A stretch of DNA of 64,000 nt from Herbinix sp. (GTDB lineage Bacteria; Bacillota; Clostridia; Lachnospirales; Lachnospiraceae): the NCBI GenBank assembly GCA_029238935.1, contig JAQZBN010000009.1, forward strand, positions 1-64,000, in the 5' to 3' direction. Shown here piece after piece: positions 9,801-18,332 of this stretch. The notes below the pieces were generated by a model. That model did not search any database. It saw only the letters and a program-made list of their open reading frames with translations, and was not told the origin of the DNA. The position numbers were made by a program, and so were the translations under genes. Position 1 is the stretch's first letter, and each line of letters opens with the position of its first letter.

Positions 9801-9992
9801 TTTATCGATGAAGGATTTGGTACCCTCGATAGTAACTCCCTGGAACAAGCCATTGAGACCTTGCATGCTTTGACGGCTGGAGATTGTCTGGTTGGTATCA
9901 TATCCCATGTGTGTGAATTAAAAGAACGAATTGATAAGAAGATTACGATTTCAAAAAGCATAGACGGTAGTAGGGTATTGTTAGTGAGATGA
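6849..9992 (+). CDS. sbcC: Exonuclease SbcCD, ATPase subunit C
   Basis: 1047-residue SMC/Rad50-type ATPase, normal family length. Walker A is GDTGAGKTT (35-43). Long coiled coils run from about 180 to 870 and are interrupted by the zinc hook CPVC (C527, C530). The ABC signature LSGGESF starts at 952, and Walker B is MFIDEGFGTLD. The start is TTG at 6849, overlapping the sbcD stop as TTGA, so the two are translationally coupled. It forms the SbcCD complex with the upstream protein and tethers and remodels DNA ends. The only unusual point is its dependence on translation of the oddly started sbcD. Confidence 0.95.
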   Translation: MKPLTLIMSAFGPFQKEVRIPFEEFGKSGLFLVTGDTGAGKTTIFDAISFALFGNASGENRTTDCFRSDFADGNDKTYVELTFSHKGKTYKVNRNPMYQRNKLSGTGTTEEKANATLELPDGRIISGNTKVTEAMIELLGIDWKQYKQIAMIAQGEFLQLLTAGSNERGNIFRKVFGTQIYEEMQKKLKQMANSLKYECEELDRSMIQFLSGIVCDVDSVHYGAIEEWKDKKDINQVEKIMELLESMIATDNQSYESEKCNNQLLNLKVKEKTAEYTEAQRINKLFTDVKSKMEEQIILLQLGDEIKEKEFTLQSAKKALYTVKPFDDNYCRIHSEGMKLNEDIKRQLDELKRLESDFSKYSDVRKEKELSKPRINELTGLISRQEADLAKYDAALSLEEELKKVLAMKEVWEKKQIQFQDQKETLCQEQIKRQEQLEQYQNVDVELLDCQNQHKQLESIIAKSHEIIKEYQNLENEINVLDMLQKEFAKFDELYNNEKSIYGDMEAQFLREQAGIIAASLQEGEPCPVCGSETHPRKAVLTKEAPSEQQLKAEKLKLEEYHKKWTDASSKCSNQITKVELKKAQLLKTMEEQVIVNDSLPMESLYEEVKIKLDADKQLLTTLQNKEKLLQQYIIDKNLCLKRLAAIADEAIRLEEQINHTKEEATNSSNQISSFQGKLSAIKENLNFKTKKEAEDSLEMLRKECAKLSGELELAEKNVRQCESSLGKSKAVFEDNQIKLTQKEVEEKAAYQLLLEKLCTCEFAEFEDYRKALKSEKEIEAITEEITEYYKRKESVDQLIKQLQMELKDKQEKDLTVTLSEQIALEEQKSQSDETLQKIYGRLEINKGIDRETSLKYKAQEKTRQEYVTVSDLSRTANGELSKKAKIAFEQYVQAFYFNSVINEANKRLYKMSNSQYTLLRKEDPTDLRCSSGLELEVMDYYTGKSRSIKSLSGGESFKAALSIALGLSDVIQSFAGGIEVDAMFIDEGFGTLDSNSLEQAIETLHALTAGDCLVGIISHVCELKERIDKKITISKSIDGSRVLLVR

Positions 9993-10151
9993 TGATTGAT
10001 AACTACTCAACTCTTAATAATTAATCAATTGATTGACTAGGAGTAAGCTAAATAGCTTCATTTTCATTACTTTTCATCATCATTGATAGCTTAGTTCCAT
10101 AATTTATGCAGGAAAACATCATATAAGCAAAACAAAATATTTAGATTTTTA

Positions 10152-10185
10152 GGGGCTTGTACAATTATACTACAAGCCCCTTTTC
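10152..10185 (+). terminator. Terminator of sbcDC
   Basis: Perfect 10-bp stem GGGGCTTGTA (10152-10161) with TACAAGCCCC (10171-10180), 9-nt loop, then TTTTC. The rest of 9993-10279 is AT-rich, with small palindromes (AATCAATTGATT at 10023; AAGCTA-AA-TAGCTT at 10045) and no gene I can support. Confidence 0.88.
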
Positions 10186-10279
10186 ATTAATATGAAAAAA
10201 AATTATAAAAATTTGGATTTTGATATGGAATTATTTTCAATTTTATTGTATTATAAGAAAGCAAACAAAACACTCGTTT

Positions 10280-10299
10280 GGGTAGAGGTGTGACTACCC
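10280..10299 (+). promoter_or_regulatory. Leader hairpin ahead of the PH-domain ABC exporter
   Basis: GGGTAG (10280-10285) pairs with CTACCC (10294-10299) around an 8-nt loop, just before the strong Shine-Dalgarno GGGGGAGGA (10302-10310). That Shine-Dalgarno is about 50 bases from the main gene's start. It is better placed for a small leader reading frame at 10313. Confidence 0.4.
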
Positions 10300-10312
10300 T
10301 CGGGGGAGGAAA

Positions 10313-10348
10313 TTGGGACTTAAGAAATTGCTACAAAGCAGATCGTAG
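10313..10348 (+). CDS. Possible leader peptide (11 codons)
   Basis: TTG at 10313 follows GGGGGAGGA at 10302-10310 and opens an 11-codon frame, MGLKKLLQSRS, ending at TAG 10346-10348. The stop overlaps the Shine-Dalgarno (GAGGTGAT, 10348-10355) of the ABC exporter gene. This arrangement would couple translation of the two. Nothing beyond spacing supports it, so it may be chance. Confidence 0.3.
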   Translation: MGLKKLLQSRS

Positions 10349-10359
10349 AGGTGATGGAA

Positions 10360-12705
10360 TTGGACAAAAAGAATGAGATGCCTGCGGGGGTAGAGAAATT
10401 TTTAGCAGGGTATCAAGTGAAGAAGGAAGACATCATAGCATCGGCAGAGACAGATATGACGTTGGAGGGTGAGTTTGCGAGAGGATATATTGTTCTCACG
10501 AAAAGTAAACTTATTTTAATGACGTCAGAGCCTGATGTGACAGAGGTCTACCAGTTTAAGGGGGTTGGCAGTATCCAGGATGCCCGTTCCCAGAAAGAAA
10601 AAGCATGGGCAGCCAAATTCTTAAAAGTAGAGGAATTGGAGAGGCTGGAAGTGCTAAGATCCGTCTGTGGGGGTATTCTATATTCGACCGCGAAGAAGGA
10701 TCAACCGGAGGGAGTACCGGATATACAATTAATGGCATTCACAAATTTAAAAATAGGTGATGTCCTTCGTATTGTGAAACTCTTTAATATACTAAAGGAA
10801 AAGGGAGAACTATCCAAAGAAGATCTGGCAACCGATGAAAAGGATGAATATTGTCCGAAGTGCGGAACGATGTATCCGGATAAGGAAAGAAAGATATGCC
10901 CTAAGTGTATGGATCGACGATCCGTATTCTTACGGTGCTTAGCATATTTTAAACCTTTTCGAATCAAAATTGCAGTCATGGTATTATGTTATATTGCTAC
11001 AGCAGGGTTAAATTTAGTTTGGCCATATCTTAGTGGTACCATTCTATATGATAATATATTATCTAAGGACGAATCCTTTCTAGAGCTTCTTGGACAACCG
11101 GGGATGAAATTTGTAACAGCCCTTGGTCTAGTCGTCATTACGATGCTTCTGACAAAAATTACAATGCAGGTTATAGGTATCTTTCAAGGTGTACTTACTG
11201 CGACGATTGTTCCGATCATTGTCAAGGAGATGAAATCTCAGGTTTTTAAATCCATGGGTAAATTGTCGATTAGCTTTTATAATAACAGACAGACAGGAAG
11301 TCTTATGACTCGTGTTCTATCGGACGCAGAACGTGTTACCGGTTTTTATATTGACGGCTTGCCATATTTATTTATTAATATATTGACAATCACAGCAACT
11401 GCTGTCGTAATGTTTCAATTAAATTGGCGTTTGGCAATTCCTGCCTTAATCTTTGTTCCAATCCTATTTACTATAAGCTTTCAGATGCTGCCTCGCTTAT
11501 GGCAATTCTATGGAAGAAGGCATAGAGCAGAACGTAGTATGAATGCAAGACTCAATGATAACTTAACTGGAGCCCGCGTAGTCAAAGCCTTCGGTCAGCA
11601 GGAAAGTGAGTTGGACCGTTTTGATAAGAACAACCGTAGAGTTCGTAATGCTGAATTATCACTTGTTGGATTTGATAATAAGTTCTTTGCATTGTACTGT
11701 ACTTCCGAACGAATTGCTTCCTTAATTGTTTGGGGTGTTGGTTCTTATCTATTACTGAAAGAAACGAATATGCATTTTGGTTTACTGATTACCTTTACCA
11801 GTTATGTATCCCAGTTGAACGGTCCTTTGGATTTTATGTCCTTTGCTTTCCGTTGGTTTACCGATAGTATGAATAGTGCACAGCGTATGTTTGAGATTAT
11901 TGATGCAGTACCGGATATTACGGAAAAACCGGATGCGAAGCATTTGGAAGCCATTGATGGAACGATTGAGCTTAAGAATGTAACCTTTGGTTATGAACCG
12001 AACAAACCAATTCTTAAGAACATTAACCTTAATATTAAACCAGGTTCCATGCTAGGAATTGTTGGACGTTCCGGTGCCGGGAAGTCAACACTGGTGAATC
12101 TGGTGTCAAGACTTTATGATCCACAAGAAGGTGAAATATTCTTAGATGGTATTAACATTAAAGATATAGCCTTTCATGACCTTCGTAAAAATGTAGCTAT
12201 GGTTTCTCAGGAGACCTATATCTTTATGGGAACCGTTGCTGAAAATATTTCTTATGCGAATACAGAAGCCTCCAGAGAAGATATCATCAATGCAGCGGTT
12301 TTAGCCAGTGCACATGACTTTATCTGTAAGATGCCCGATGGTTATGATACCGTGATCGGATCTTCGGGACGTAATTTATCCGGTGGAGAAAGACAGCGTA
12401 TCTCAATCGCTCGTGCAATCCTTGCGAATCCAAAGATATTAATCCTGGATGAAGCAACTGCTTCGGTCGATACAGAGACGGAGAAAGCAATCCAAGCTTC
12501 GATTAACTTCTTAATTAAAGACAGAACAACGATATCCATAGCTCACCGGCTTTCCACTTTGAGGGATGCGGATCGTCTGGTCGTTATTGATAATGGAGAG
12601 ATCACGGAAGAAGGAACTCATTCGGAATTGGTAGAAATGAAGGGTACTTATTACAAATTGAAAGAACTGCAGACTAAAGCGTTAGCACTGCGGGGATTAG
12701 AATAG
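10360..12705 (+). CDS. ABC exporter with N-terminal PH-like domain and zinc ribbon (first of pair)
   Basis: 781 residues, about 190 longer at the N-terminus than a normal half-exporter. Residues about 1-155 look like a bacterial PH-type beta domain (EGEFARGYIVLTKSKLILM). Next comes a zinc ribbon of two CPKC knuckles (first Cys near 165 and 180), then six transmembrane helices and an intact ATPase domain: GRSGAGKST, LSGGERQR, ILILDEATASVD, SIAHRLST. TTG 10360 is chosen because GAGGTGAT at 10348-10355 is correctly spaced for it; GTG 10351 and ATG 10354 overlap that site. It is followed by a DUF1854 gene and a second similar exporter, so a heterodimer is likely. The exported substrate is unknown. 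Confidence 0.88.
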   Translation: MDKKNEMPAGVEKFLAGYQVKKEDIIASAETDMTLEGEFARGYIVLTKSKLILMTSEPDVTEVYQFKGVGSIQDARSQKEKAWAAKFLKVEELERLEVLRSVCGGILYSTAKKDQPEGVPDIQLMAFTNLKIGDVLRIVKLFNILKEKGELSKEDLATDEKDEYCPKCGTMYPDKERKICPKCMDRRSVFLRCLAYFKPFRIKIAVMVLCYIATAGLNLVWPYLSGTILYDNILSKDESFLELLGQPGMKFVTALGLVVITMLLTKITMQVIGIFQGVLTATIVPIIVKEMKSQVFKSMGKLSISFYNNRQTGSLMTRVLSDAERVTGFYIDGLPYLFINILTITATAVVMFQLNWRLAIPALIFVPILFTISFQMLPRLWQFYGRRHRAERSMNARLNDNLTGARVVKAFGQQESELDRFDKNNRRVRNAELSLVGFDNKFFALYCTSERIASLIVWGVGSYLLLKETNMHFGLLITFTSYVSQLNGPLDFMSFAFRWFTDSMNSAQRMFEIIDAVPDITEKPDAKHLEAIDGTIELKNVTFGYEPNKPILKNINLNIKPGSMLGIVGRSGAGKSTLVNLVSRLYDPQEGEIFLDGINIKDIAFHDLRKNVAMVSQETYIFMGTVAENISYANTEASREDIINAAVLASAHDFICKMPDGYDTVIGSSGRNLSGGERQRISIARAILANPKILILDEATASVDTETEKAIQASINFLIKDRTTISIAHRLSTLRDADRLVVIDNGEITEEGTHSELVEMKGTYYKLKELQTKALALRGLE

Positions 12706-12721
12706 ATTGGAGGAAGGAACT

Positions 12722-13315
12722 ATGCCTGGAAAGAAGTCATTAGGAGCACCAAAGGAGAATAAAGGGGAAGACCAGGAAGAATTTAATTTAGAAAAGATGG
12801 AAAAAGAAACCGAAGAGATGTTAAGACTTCGTTTCATAACCAAGGATAATGCAGTATTTGAAAGGACAGAAGGCGGCTTCGTATCCATGAAGATCGAAGG
12901 TGAATTCTATCCAAGAATTCAAGTATATCATGCATTTCCATTTACGGATCCGGATAGTTATGTTTCCATCCGTGAGTCCGACGAAAAAGCGAAGGAGATT
13001 GGTATCATAAAGAATATTCGTAAGGATATATCGAAAGAAAGCAGAGAGATGCTGGAAGAACAGCTTCGTATCCGTTACTTTACACCAATCATTGAAAAGA
13101 TTATTAACATTAAAAATGAATACGGTTTTGCGTATTTTGATGTATTGACCAATCATGGAGCCTGTCGTTTTACCATCCATATGGGTGGTGGTTCCGTTGT
13201 AAACTTGAGCGAAACAAGACTGATGATAACAGATTTGGATGGAAACCGATTTGAAATTCCGGATATCACGAAGCTAACATCACCGGAATTAAAGAAACTG
13301 GATCTGTTCCTATAG
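12722..13315 (+). CDS. DUF1854 protein associated with the ABC exporter pair
   Basis: 197 residues. The features of DUF1854 are visible: VYHAFPFTDPDSYVSIRE near 70-90, then YFTPIIEKIINI and the C-terminal LMITDLDGNRFEIPDI. The ATG at 12722 has GGAGG at 12709-12713. Upstream TTG 12707 in the same frame overlaps that ribosome-binding site and is less likely. It sits between two exporter half-transporters with only short gaps. In proteobacteria DUF1854 genes accompany ABC transporters linked to cyanophycin metabolism. No cyanophycin gene is visible here, so only the transporter association is conserved. Soluble and acidic at the N-terminus; molecular role unknown. Confidence 0.85.
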   Translation: MPGKKSLGAPKENKGEDQEEFNLEKMEKETEEMLRLRFITKDNAVFERTEGGFVSMKIEGEFYPRIQVYHAFPFTDPDSYVSIRESDEKAKEIGIIKNIRKDISKESREMLEEQLRIRYFTPIIEKIINIKNEYGFAYFDVLTNHGACRFTIHMGGGSVVNLSETRLMITDLDGNRFEIPDITKLTSPELKKLDLFL

Positions 13316-13410
13316 AACCCAGAGGTTATCAAAAGATTGTTTTGCATTCATTCAATCGAATACGGCAATGGTTGGCTAAGGTTTAGCCAAAGAGCCAGAA
13401 AGAGGTTAGT

Positions 13411-15648
13411 ATGGAACTATTATTTCAACTGCCGCAGCAGACAAGGGATAATCTTTCTCTAAGCCAAAAAGAGAATATTCGTTATTGTGTACCCTATGAT
13501 ATAGCGGAAGATGGTAGTTATCAGGATAACGGTTATATTATAGTAACAACAAGTCGGTTGATTATTACCGATCAGAATCAAATATCCCTTCAGAAGGATT
13601 TGAAATTATTAGAAAAAATTAAATGTGAACCGTTAGTAAACAACGGTATATTAATCATTAAAGAGTTTGGTAAAGATTTAGAAAAGAGAGTAGTTCGGTT
13701 TACCATGCGTCATCTTACCAGAGTTTCTCTGGTTGCAAAAGGAGCTGAATTGCTGAGGGATGGCAGTAATAAAGCAGTTGATAACAGAGAAAGGGAGAAA
13801 ACCTGTTTAAAATGTGGCAGAGCCTTACCCGGAACTAAAAAATGTCCGAAGTGTGACAGTAAATTAGTAACTGTGAATAAGTTCTGGTCTTTAATAAAGG
13901 ACTATAAATTACGCTTAATTATGATCGCATTGATTGCGGTAACCTCCTCTGCGTTCAATCTTTATATTCCGCAGTACCAAAGAAGTTTTATTGATAATGT
14001 TCTAAAGGATAAAGCAGGAACAACCAATGATGTTCTGATCTTTGTTGGTGTTATGTTTCTCTTGACCATTTTGTTAATCCTGGTAGAAGTAGGAAAGAAC
14101 TGGTGGTTTGTATCTCTTGGAGCAAAACTCAGCATGGATATTCGTATGAAAATGTATCATAAGATTCAGGAACTGTCCTTGTCCTTTATTATGGATAAAC
14201 GACCTGGTGAGCTGATGAATCGTGTTGCCAGAGATACCGGTATGATACAGCGATTTATGCAGGAATGCTTTGGACATATGTTTTCCTGTATTGTTACAAT
14301 GGTAGGAGCAACCATTATTATGACGCAGATTGATGTTACTATGATGCTGACATCAATAGTCTTTCTTCCCTTGGTATTCTTTTTATCTGCGGCATTTCGA
14401 AAGAATATCCGTAAAAGATTTCATCTTCAGTGGGTGAAGAGTGATAAGATCAACAGCTCCTTGCAGGATGTTATCTCCGGTATGAGAGTCGTGAAGTCTT
14501 TTGGTAAAGAGCAATCAGAATCTGAAAAGTTTAACCGCTTGACAGAAGAATACGCTGAAGTTCAAAAGAGAAATGAAATTTTTTGGGCATCCCTTTACCC
14601 TTTACTTACTTTTGTTATGAGTATGGGAATCTACTTTGTTACTTACTTGGGTGGCCGCAGTATTCTTGGAGGAGATATGACGGTAGGAACCTTGGTTCAG
14701 TTTACCAGTTATGCATGGATGCTCTATGGACCCCTCGGTTGGATGACACATCTTCCAAGAATGATTACGCAGATGGTTACCAGTTTAGAGCGTATTTATG
14801 ATGTACTAGATGAAGAACCTATCATATCAAACAAAGAAAATGCGATCAATCACGATGTAAAAGGTGATATCGAGTTTCGAAATGTAAGTTTTGGTTATAA
14901 ATCCTATGAACCTGTATTAGAAAAGATTAATGTGAAGGTGAATAAAGGAGAAATGATCGGTTTGGTTGGTGCATCCGGTACCGGCAAATCAACGATGATC
15001 AACCTGATTATGCACTTGTATGAGGTAGATGACGGTGAACTTTTGATTGATGGTATCAACATTAACGATATCGACTTGGAAACGTATCACAATCAACTTG
15101 GTGTGGTATTACAAGAAACCTTCCTTTTCTCAGGTTCGATTTTAAATAATATCAGATTTTCCAAGCCAAAAGCAACCGAGGAAGAAGTGATCCGTGCAGC
15201 AAAGATGGCCAATGCCCATGATTTTATCTGTAAAACTCCCGATGGATATAATACTTATGTAGGGGAACATGGTCATAACCTATCCGGTGGAGAACGCCAG
15301 CGTATCGCAATTGCCAGAGCAATTCTCAATAATCCGAAACTGTTAATCCTGGATGAAGCCACCTCCAGTCTCGATACGGAGAGTGAATACCTCATTCAAA
15401 AAGCATTGGAGCGATTGACAACAGGAAGAACTACCTTTGCTATTGCTCATCGTCTCTCTACCTTACGAGGTGCGGATCGACTGGTTGTAATTGATGGTCA
15501 CCAGATTGCAGAAATCGGTACTCATAATGAGCTGATGGAGAAGCAGGGAATTTACTATAAGCTTGTAACAGCACAGCTTCAGATGCAGAGTCTAAATCCA
15601 GAGGAAAATGATGAGACAGAAGCCACCGTGGATGCAGAAATTGCTTAA
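13411..15648 (+). CDS. ABC exporter with N-terminal PH-like domain and zinc ribbon (second of pair)
   Basis: 745 residues. The N-terminal 120 residues again resemble a PH-type domain (NGYIIVTTSRLIITDQ), followed by a zinc ribbon with CLKC at 132-135 and CPKC at 145-148. Six transmembrane helices come next, then an intact ATPase domain: GASGTGKST, LSGGERQR, LLILDEATSSLD, AIAHRLST. The C-terminus is acidic. Both this protein and the one at 10360 keep all catalytic motifs, so if they pair, both ATP sites should work. The PH-like plus zinc-ribbon extension occurs in both partners but not in ordinary exporters, implying a shared membrane or protein docking role. Confidence 0.88.
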   Translation: MELLFQLPQQTRDNLSLSQKENIRYCVPYDIAEDGSYQDNGYIIVTTSRLIITDQNQISLQKDLKLLEKIKCEPLVNNGILIIKEFGKDLEKRVVRFTMRHLTRVSLVAKGAELLRDGSNKAVDNREREKTCLKCGRALPGTKKCPKCDSKLVTVNKFWSLIKDYKLRLIMIALIAVTSSAFNLYIPQYQRSFIDNVLKDKAGTTNDVLIFVGVMFLLTILLILVEVGKNWWFVSLGAKLSMDIRMKMYHKIQELSLSFIMDKRPGELMNRVARDTGMIQRFMQECFGHMFSCIVTMVGATIIMTQIDVTMMLTSIVFLPLVFFLSAAFRKNIRKRFHLQWVKSDKINSSLQDVISGMRVVKSFGKEQSESEKFNRLTEEYAEVQKRNEIFWASLYPLLTFVMSMGIYFVTYLGGRSILGGDMTVGTLVQFTSYAWMLYGPLGWMTHLPRMITQMVTSLERIYDVLDEEPIISNKENAINHDVKGDIEFRNVSFGYKSYEPVLEKINVKVNKGEMIGLVGASGTGKSTMINLIMHLYEVDDGELLIDGININDIDLETYHNQLGVVLQETFLFSGSILNNIRFSKPKATEEEVIRAAKMANAHDFICKTPDGYNTYVGEHGHNLSGGERQRIAIARAILNNPKLLILDEATSSLDTESEYLIQKALERLTTGRTTFAIAHRLSTLRGADRLVVIDGHQIAEIGTHNELMEKQGIYYKLVTAQLQMQSLNPEENDETEATVDAEIA

Positions 15649-15774
15649 TGTACTAAAAGCAAGAGTATGATAATCTAAAAAACTATTAAACGTAAGAGTT
15701 TGATATTCGTAATAAGAACTAGATTAAACTAAATGATCAATATGTAAATTGCCTTTCACTAGTGTAAAAAGGAA

Positions 15775-15818
15775 GAATTTATTTCGACAGAGCTTTCTGA
15801 GAAATAAATTCTTTTTTT
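15775..15818 (+). terminator. Terminator of the PH-ABC/DUF1854 operon
   Basis: 11-bp perfect stem GAATTTATTTC (15775-15785) with GAAATAAATTC (15801-15811), then seven T. Confidence 0.85.
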
Positions 15819-15870
15819 ATTGTGCATATTGAACAAAAAGATTCGTGCGATGAAAAGAATTGTGCAATAC

Positions 15871-15899
15871 TTTACAAAAATAAATTGTTGGAGTATCAT
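15871..15899 (+). promoter_or_regulatory. Candidate promoter for the symporter operon
   Basis: TTTACA (15871-15876), 17-bp spacer, TATCAT (15894-15899). A leader of about 185 bases follows before the GPH transporter; I see no clear structure or gene in it. Confidence 0.35.
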
Positions 15900-16092
15900 G
15901 AAGATAGATTTAGATACAAATTATAGAAAATAAGTAGAACATTCTGGAAAAATTACTATAATCGGAAGGGAACGCAAGATAAATGGCTAATCATCTGTGA
16001 GGCTTTAGAGATATCTTATTTATCAGTAATTAAGATGTTTAGCAATTAGATGTAATGTTATTATGCGTCATTGAAAAAGAAAGGAGACTATT

Positions 16093-17388
16093 ATGAAGGA
16101 ATTAAAGACTAAACCAATTCGCTATGCTGTCGGTATGTTCGGTACTTCTATTCCAATTAATATGTTTAAGACTTATGCTGCGATTTATTATGTAGATCAT
16201 TTAGGTCTTAGCACAGCTGCTCTATCTTTGGTATTGTTGATCTATACTTTTGTTGATGCTGTTGATAATCCGATTTATGGTTATTTTTCAGATCGAACCA
16301 GAACAAAATGGGGAAGGCGAAGACCTTGGCTGGTCATTGGAGCACCACTGCTGGCTCTGGGATTAATAGCATTTTATAATCCTCCGGCTTTTCAAAGTGG
16401 TAATTCACTATTTATCTACTTTTTGCTGATCTACATAGTTACCGGAACCATCGATTCCTTAGTCAATGCCAATTATGGAGCGTTATTTCCGGATCTTTTT
16501 AAGACAGATGCTCAGAGAGCAAGTACGAACGCTATGCGACAGGCATTTCAGCTGGTCGCTATGATTTTAAGCATTGCATTGACACCGGTCATAACCAGTG
16601 CAATTGGTTATCCATGGACAGCAGTGATATATGGAATTTTAGGTGCAGGAGTAATTCTATATTCAACCTTTGGTTGTTATGAAACCAAAGAATTTCTAAA
16701 TACGGAGAAGCCCCAATTATGGGATAGCTTAAAGACCTTAATGATAAATAAAAAATTCTGGATTGCCGGTTTTGCCAATGCCTTCTATAGTGCTACCATG
16801 TCTTTGGTGATGGCTGCGATTCCTTTTTATGCGAAGTATACCTTGAAAATTCCGGATGGTCAGTCCTCCATTCTTTTTGCTACAGTTCTTATTATTGCTA
16901 TCGGTGCGGTTGCAGTATGGGCATGGTTGATTAAAAGATATTCCGTAGTGCCTATTTGGAGAATCGCACTGATCACCTTAGGGCTTGGATTTATTCCACT
17001 TTATTTTGCATATTCATTACTTACTGCGATCTTTTCCAGTATCCTATTAGGATTTGGTTTTGCAGGAGTAATTTCAACGATGGATTTAATCGGTGCTAAG
17101 ATTATAGATGAGGATTCGGAGCATTCCGGGCAACGTCGGGAAGCAATCTATTCCAGCGCATCCGGTTTTATGAACCGCCTAAACGGACTATTTACCAGTC
17201 TAGCGTTCTTTTTGGTGTATAAGATCTATGGATTTGAAAGTGGCGATCTACCTGGAAGTAACCCCGGAGAAGCTGCCAAATTCCTGTTATCCATATTTCC
17301 ATTTGTATTAATCGTGATTAGCTGTATCTTCTCCAGGTTTTTATCTTTTGGACAGAAAAGCAAGGAGCAACCGAAGTCGGTACAATAG
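16093..17388 (+). CDS. GPH-family sugar:cation symporter (MFS_2)
   Basis: 431-residue, twelve-helix membrane protein of the glycoside-pentoside-hexuronide:cation symporter family. The family signature after helix 2 is clear: DRTRTKWGRRRPW (67-79). AAAGGAG precedes the ATG at good spacing. It is the first gene of a run with a YdjC-type deacetylase, a PHP-type metallohydrolase, an isomerase/epimerase and a fucosidase, so it probably imports an oligosaccharide or glycoside released outside the cell. The substrate cannot be assigned from sequence alone. Confidence 0.9.
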   Translation: MKELKTKPIRYAVGMFGTSIPINMFKTYAAIYYVDHLGLSTAALSLVLLIYTFVDAVDNPIYGYFSDRTRTKWGRRRPWLVIGAPLLALGLIAFYNPPAFQSGNSLFIYFLLIYIVTGTIDSLVNANYGALFPDLFKTDAQRASTNAMRQAFQLVAMILSIALTPVITSAIGYPWTAVIYGILGAGVILYSTFGCYETKEFLNTEKPQLWDSLKTLMINKKFWIAGFANAFYSATMSLVMAAIPFYAKYTLKIPDGQSSILFATVLIIAIGAVAVWAWLIKRYSVVPIWRIALITLGLGFIPLYFAYSLLTAIFSSILLGFGFAGVISTMDLIGAKIIDEDSEHSGQRREAIYSSASGFMNRLNGLFTSLAFFLVYKIYGFESGDLPGSNPGEAAKFLLSIFPFVLIVISCIFSRFLSFGQKSKEQPKSVQ

Positions 17389-17402
17389 AAAGGATAGATC
17401 AG

Positions 17403-18293
17403 ATGAGTAGGAATGATCGATATCTTATAATTAATGCCGATGACTTTGGTATATGTACAGAAACAAATATTGCAATTGAACATCTTTTCCGCGAAGGAAG
17501 AATAACTTCCACTACGGTTATGGTCTGTGCTCAAGAAGCAAAGGCAGCATTAATGATAGCAAACCATGATAATAGAATTAAGATGGGACTTCATAGTACC
17601 TTTAATTCTGATTTTACTTCTATACCCTGGAAAAGTGCTTCTGGACGGAATTTAAATTTGTCATTCGTCGATGCGGAAGGAAATTTTCCACATGATTTAA
17701 GGGAATTTTATCAAAGGGCTGAGAGGAATGAAGTAATTATGGAATTAGAAGCACAGTATCAGTTGATAAAAGAAACGGGTTACAACCCAACTCATATGGA
17801 CAGTCACTGTGGAGCACTTTATGGTCTAACTGGTAAATCATTTTTAAAAGAAGCACTTGAGTTTTGTAGCAAACATCAATTGCCATTTCGATTTCCTAAA
17901 TCGAAGAGGTATCTGCAAACAATCTTTGGAAAAGATCTTCCTGCATCCATTGAGGAATCCCATGGAACTGCTGTTTGCATGGCTAAGCGCTGCCAGGTAG
18001 CACTACCGGATGATATAATAACAAATCCGTGGAATGTAACAGAGATTGGTTCCTATGAAAGGTTAAAGGAATTTTATCTTAAAACAATTATTGAATGCAA
18101 GGATGGAATCACAGAGTTATTTTTACATCCATCAATGGAAAATAAACAATTTGTAAATCATACAAAGGAATGGCAAAAACGGATCTGGGAATATCAGTTT
18201 CTTCTAGATGAGGATTTCATGCAAGTGATCCGAAAGGAAGAGATTAAATTAGTATCCTGGAGCGATGCCCCTTTTCATTGGGACGAATACTAG
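17403..18293 (+). CDS. ChbG/YdjC-family carbohydrate deacetylase
   Basis: 296 residues. The N-terminal IINADDFGICTETN (D13, D14) and the histidines in MGLHSTFN and HMDSHCGALYG form the metal site of the YdjC/ChbG deacetylase fold. ELFLHPSME near the C-terminus supplies another typical histidine. Members remove acetyl groups from N-acetylated di- or oligosaccharides such as diacetylchitobiose. The gene starts 15 bases after the symporter with AAAGGAT as ribosome-binding site, so it likely acts on the imported sugar in the cytoplasm. Substrate inferred only from family and context. Confidence 0.87.
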   Translation: MSRNDRYLIINADDFGICTETNIAIEHLFREGRITSTTVMVCAQEAKAALMIANHDNRIKMGLHSTFNSDFTSIPWKSASGRNLNLSFVDAEGNFPHDLREFYQRAERNEVIMELEAQYQLIKETGYNPTHMDSHCGALYGLTGKSFLKEALEFCSKHQLPFRFPKSKRYLQTIFGKDLPASIEESHGTAVCMAKRCQVALPDDIITNPWNVTEIGSYERLKEFYLKTIIECKDGITELFLHPSMENKQFVNHTKEWQKRIWEYQFLLDEDFMQVIRKEEIKLVSWSDAPFHWDEY

Positions 18294-18332
18294 AGAAGAA
18301 TTGGAAGGTTTGGAGAGGAGACACTACAAAGC

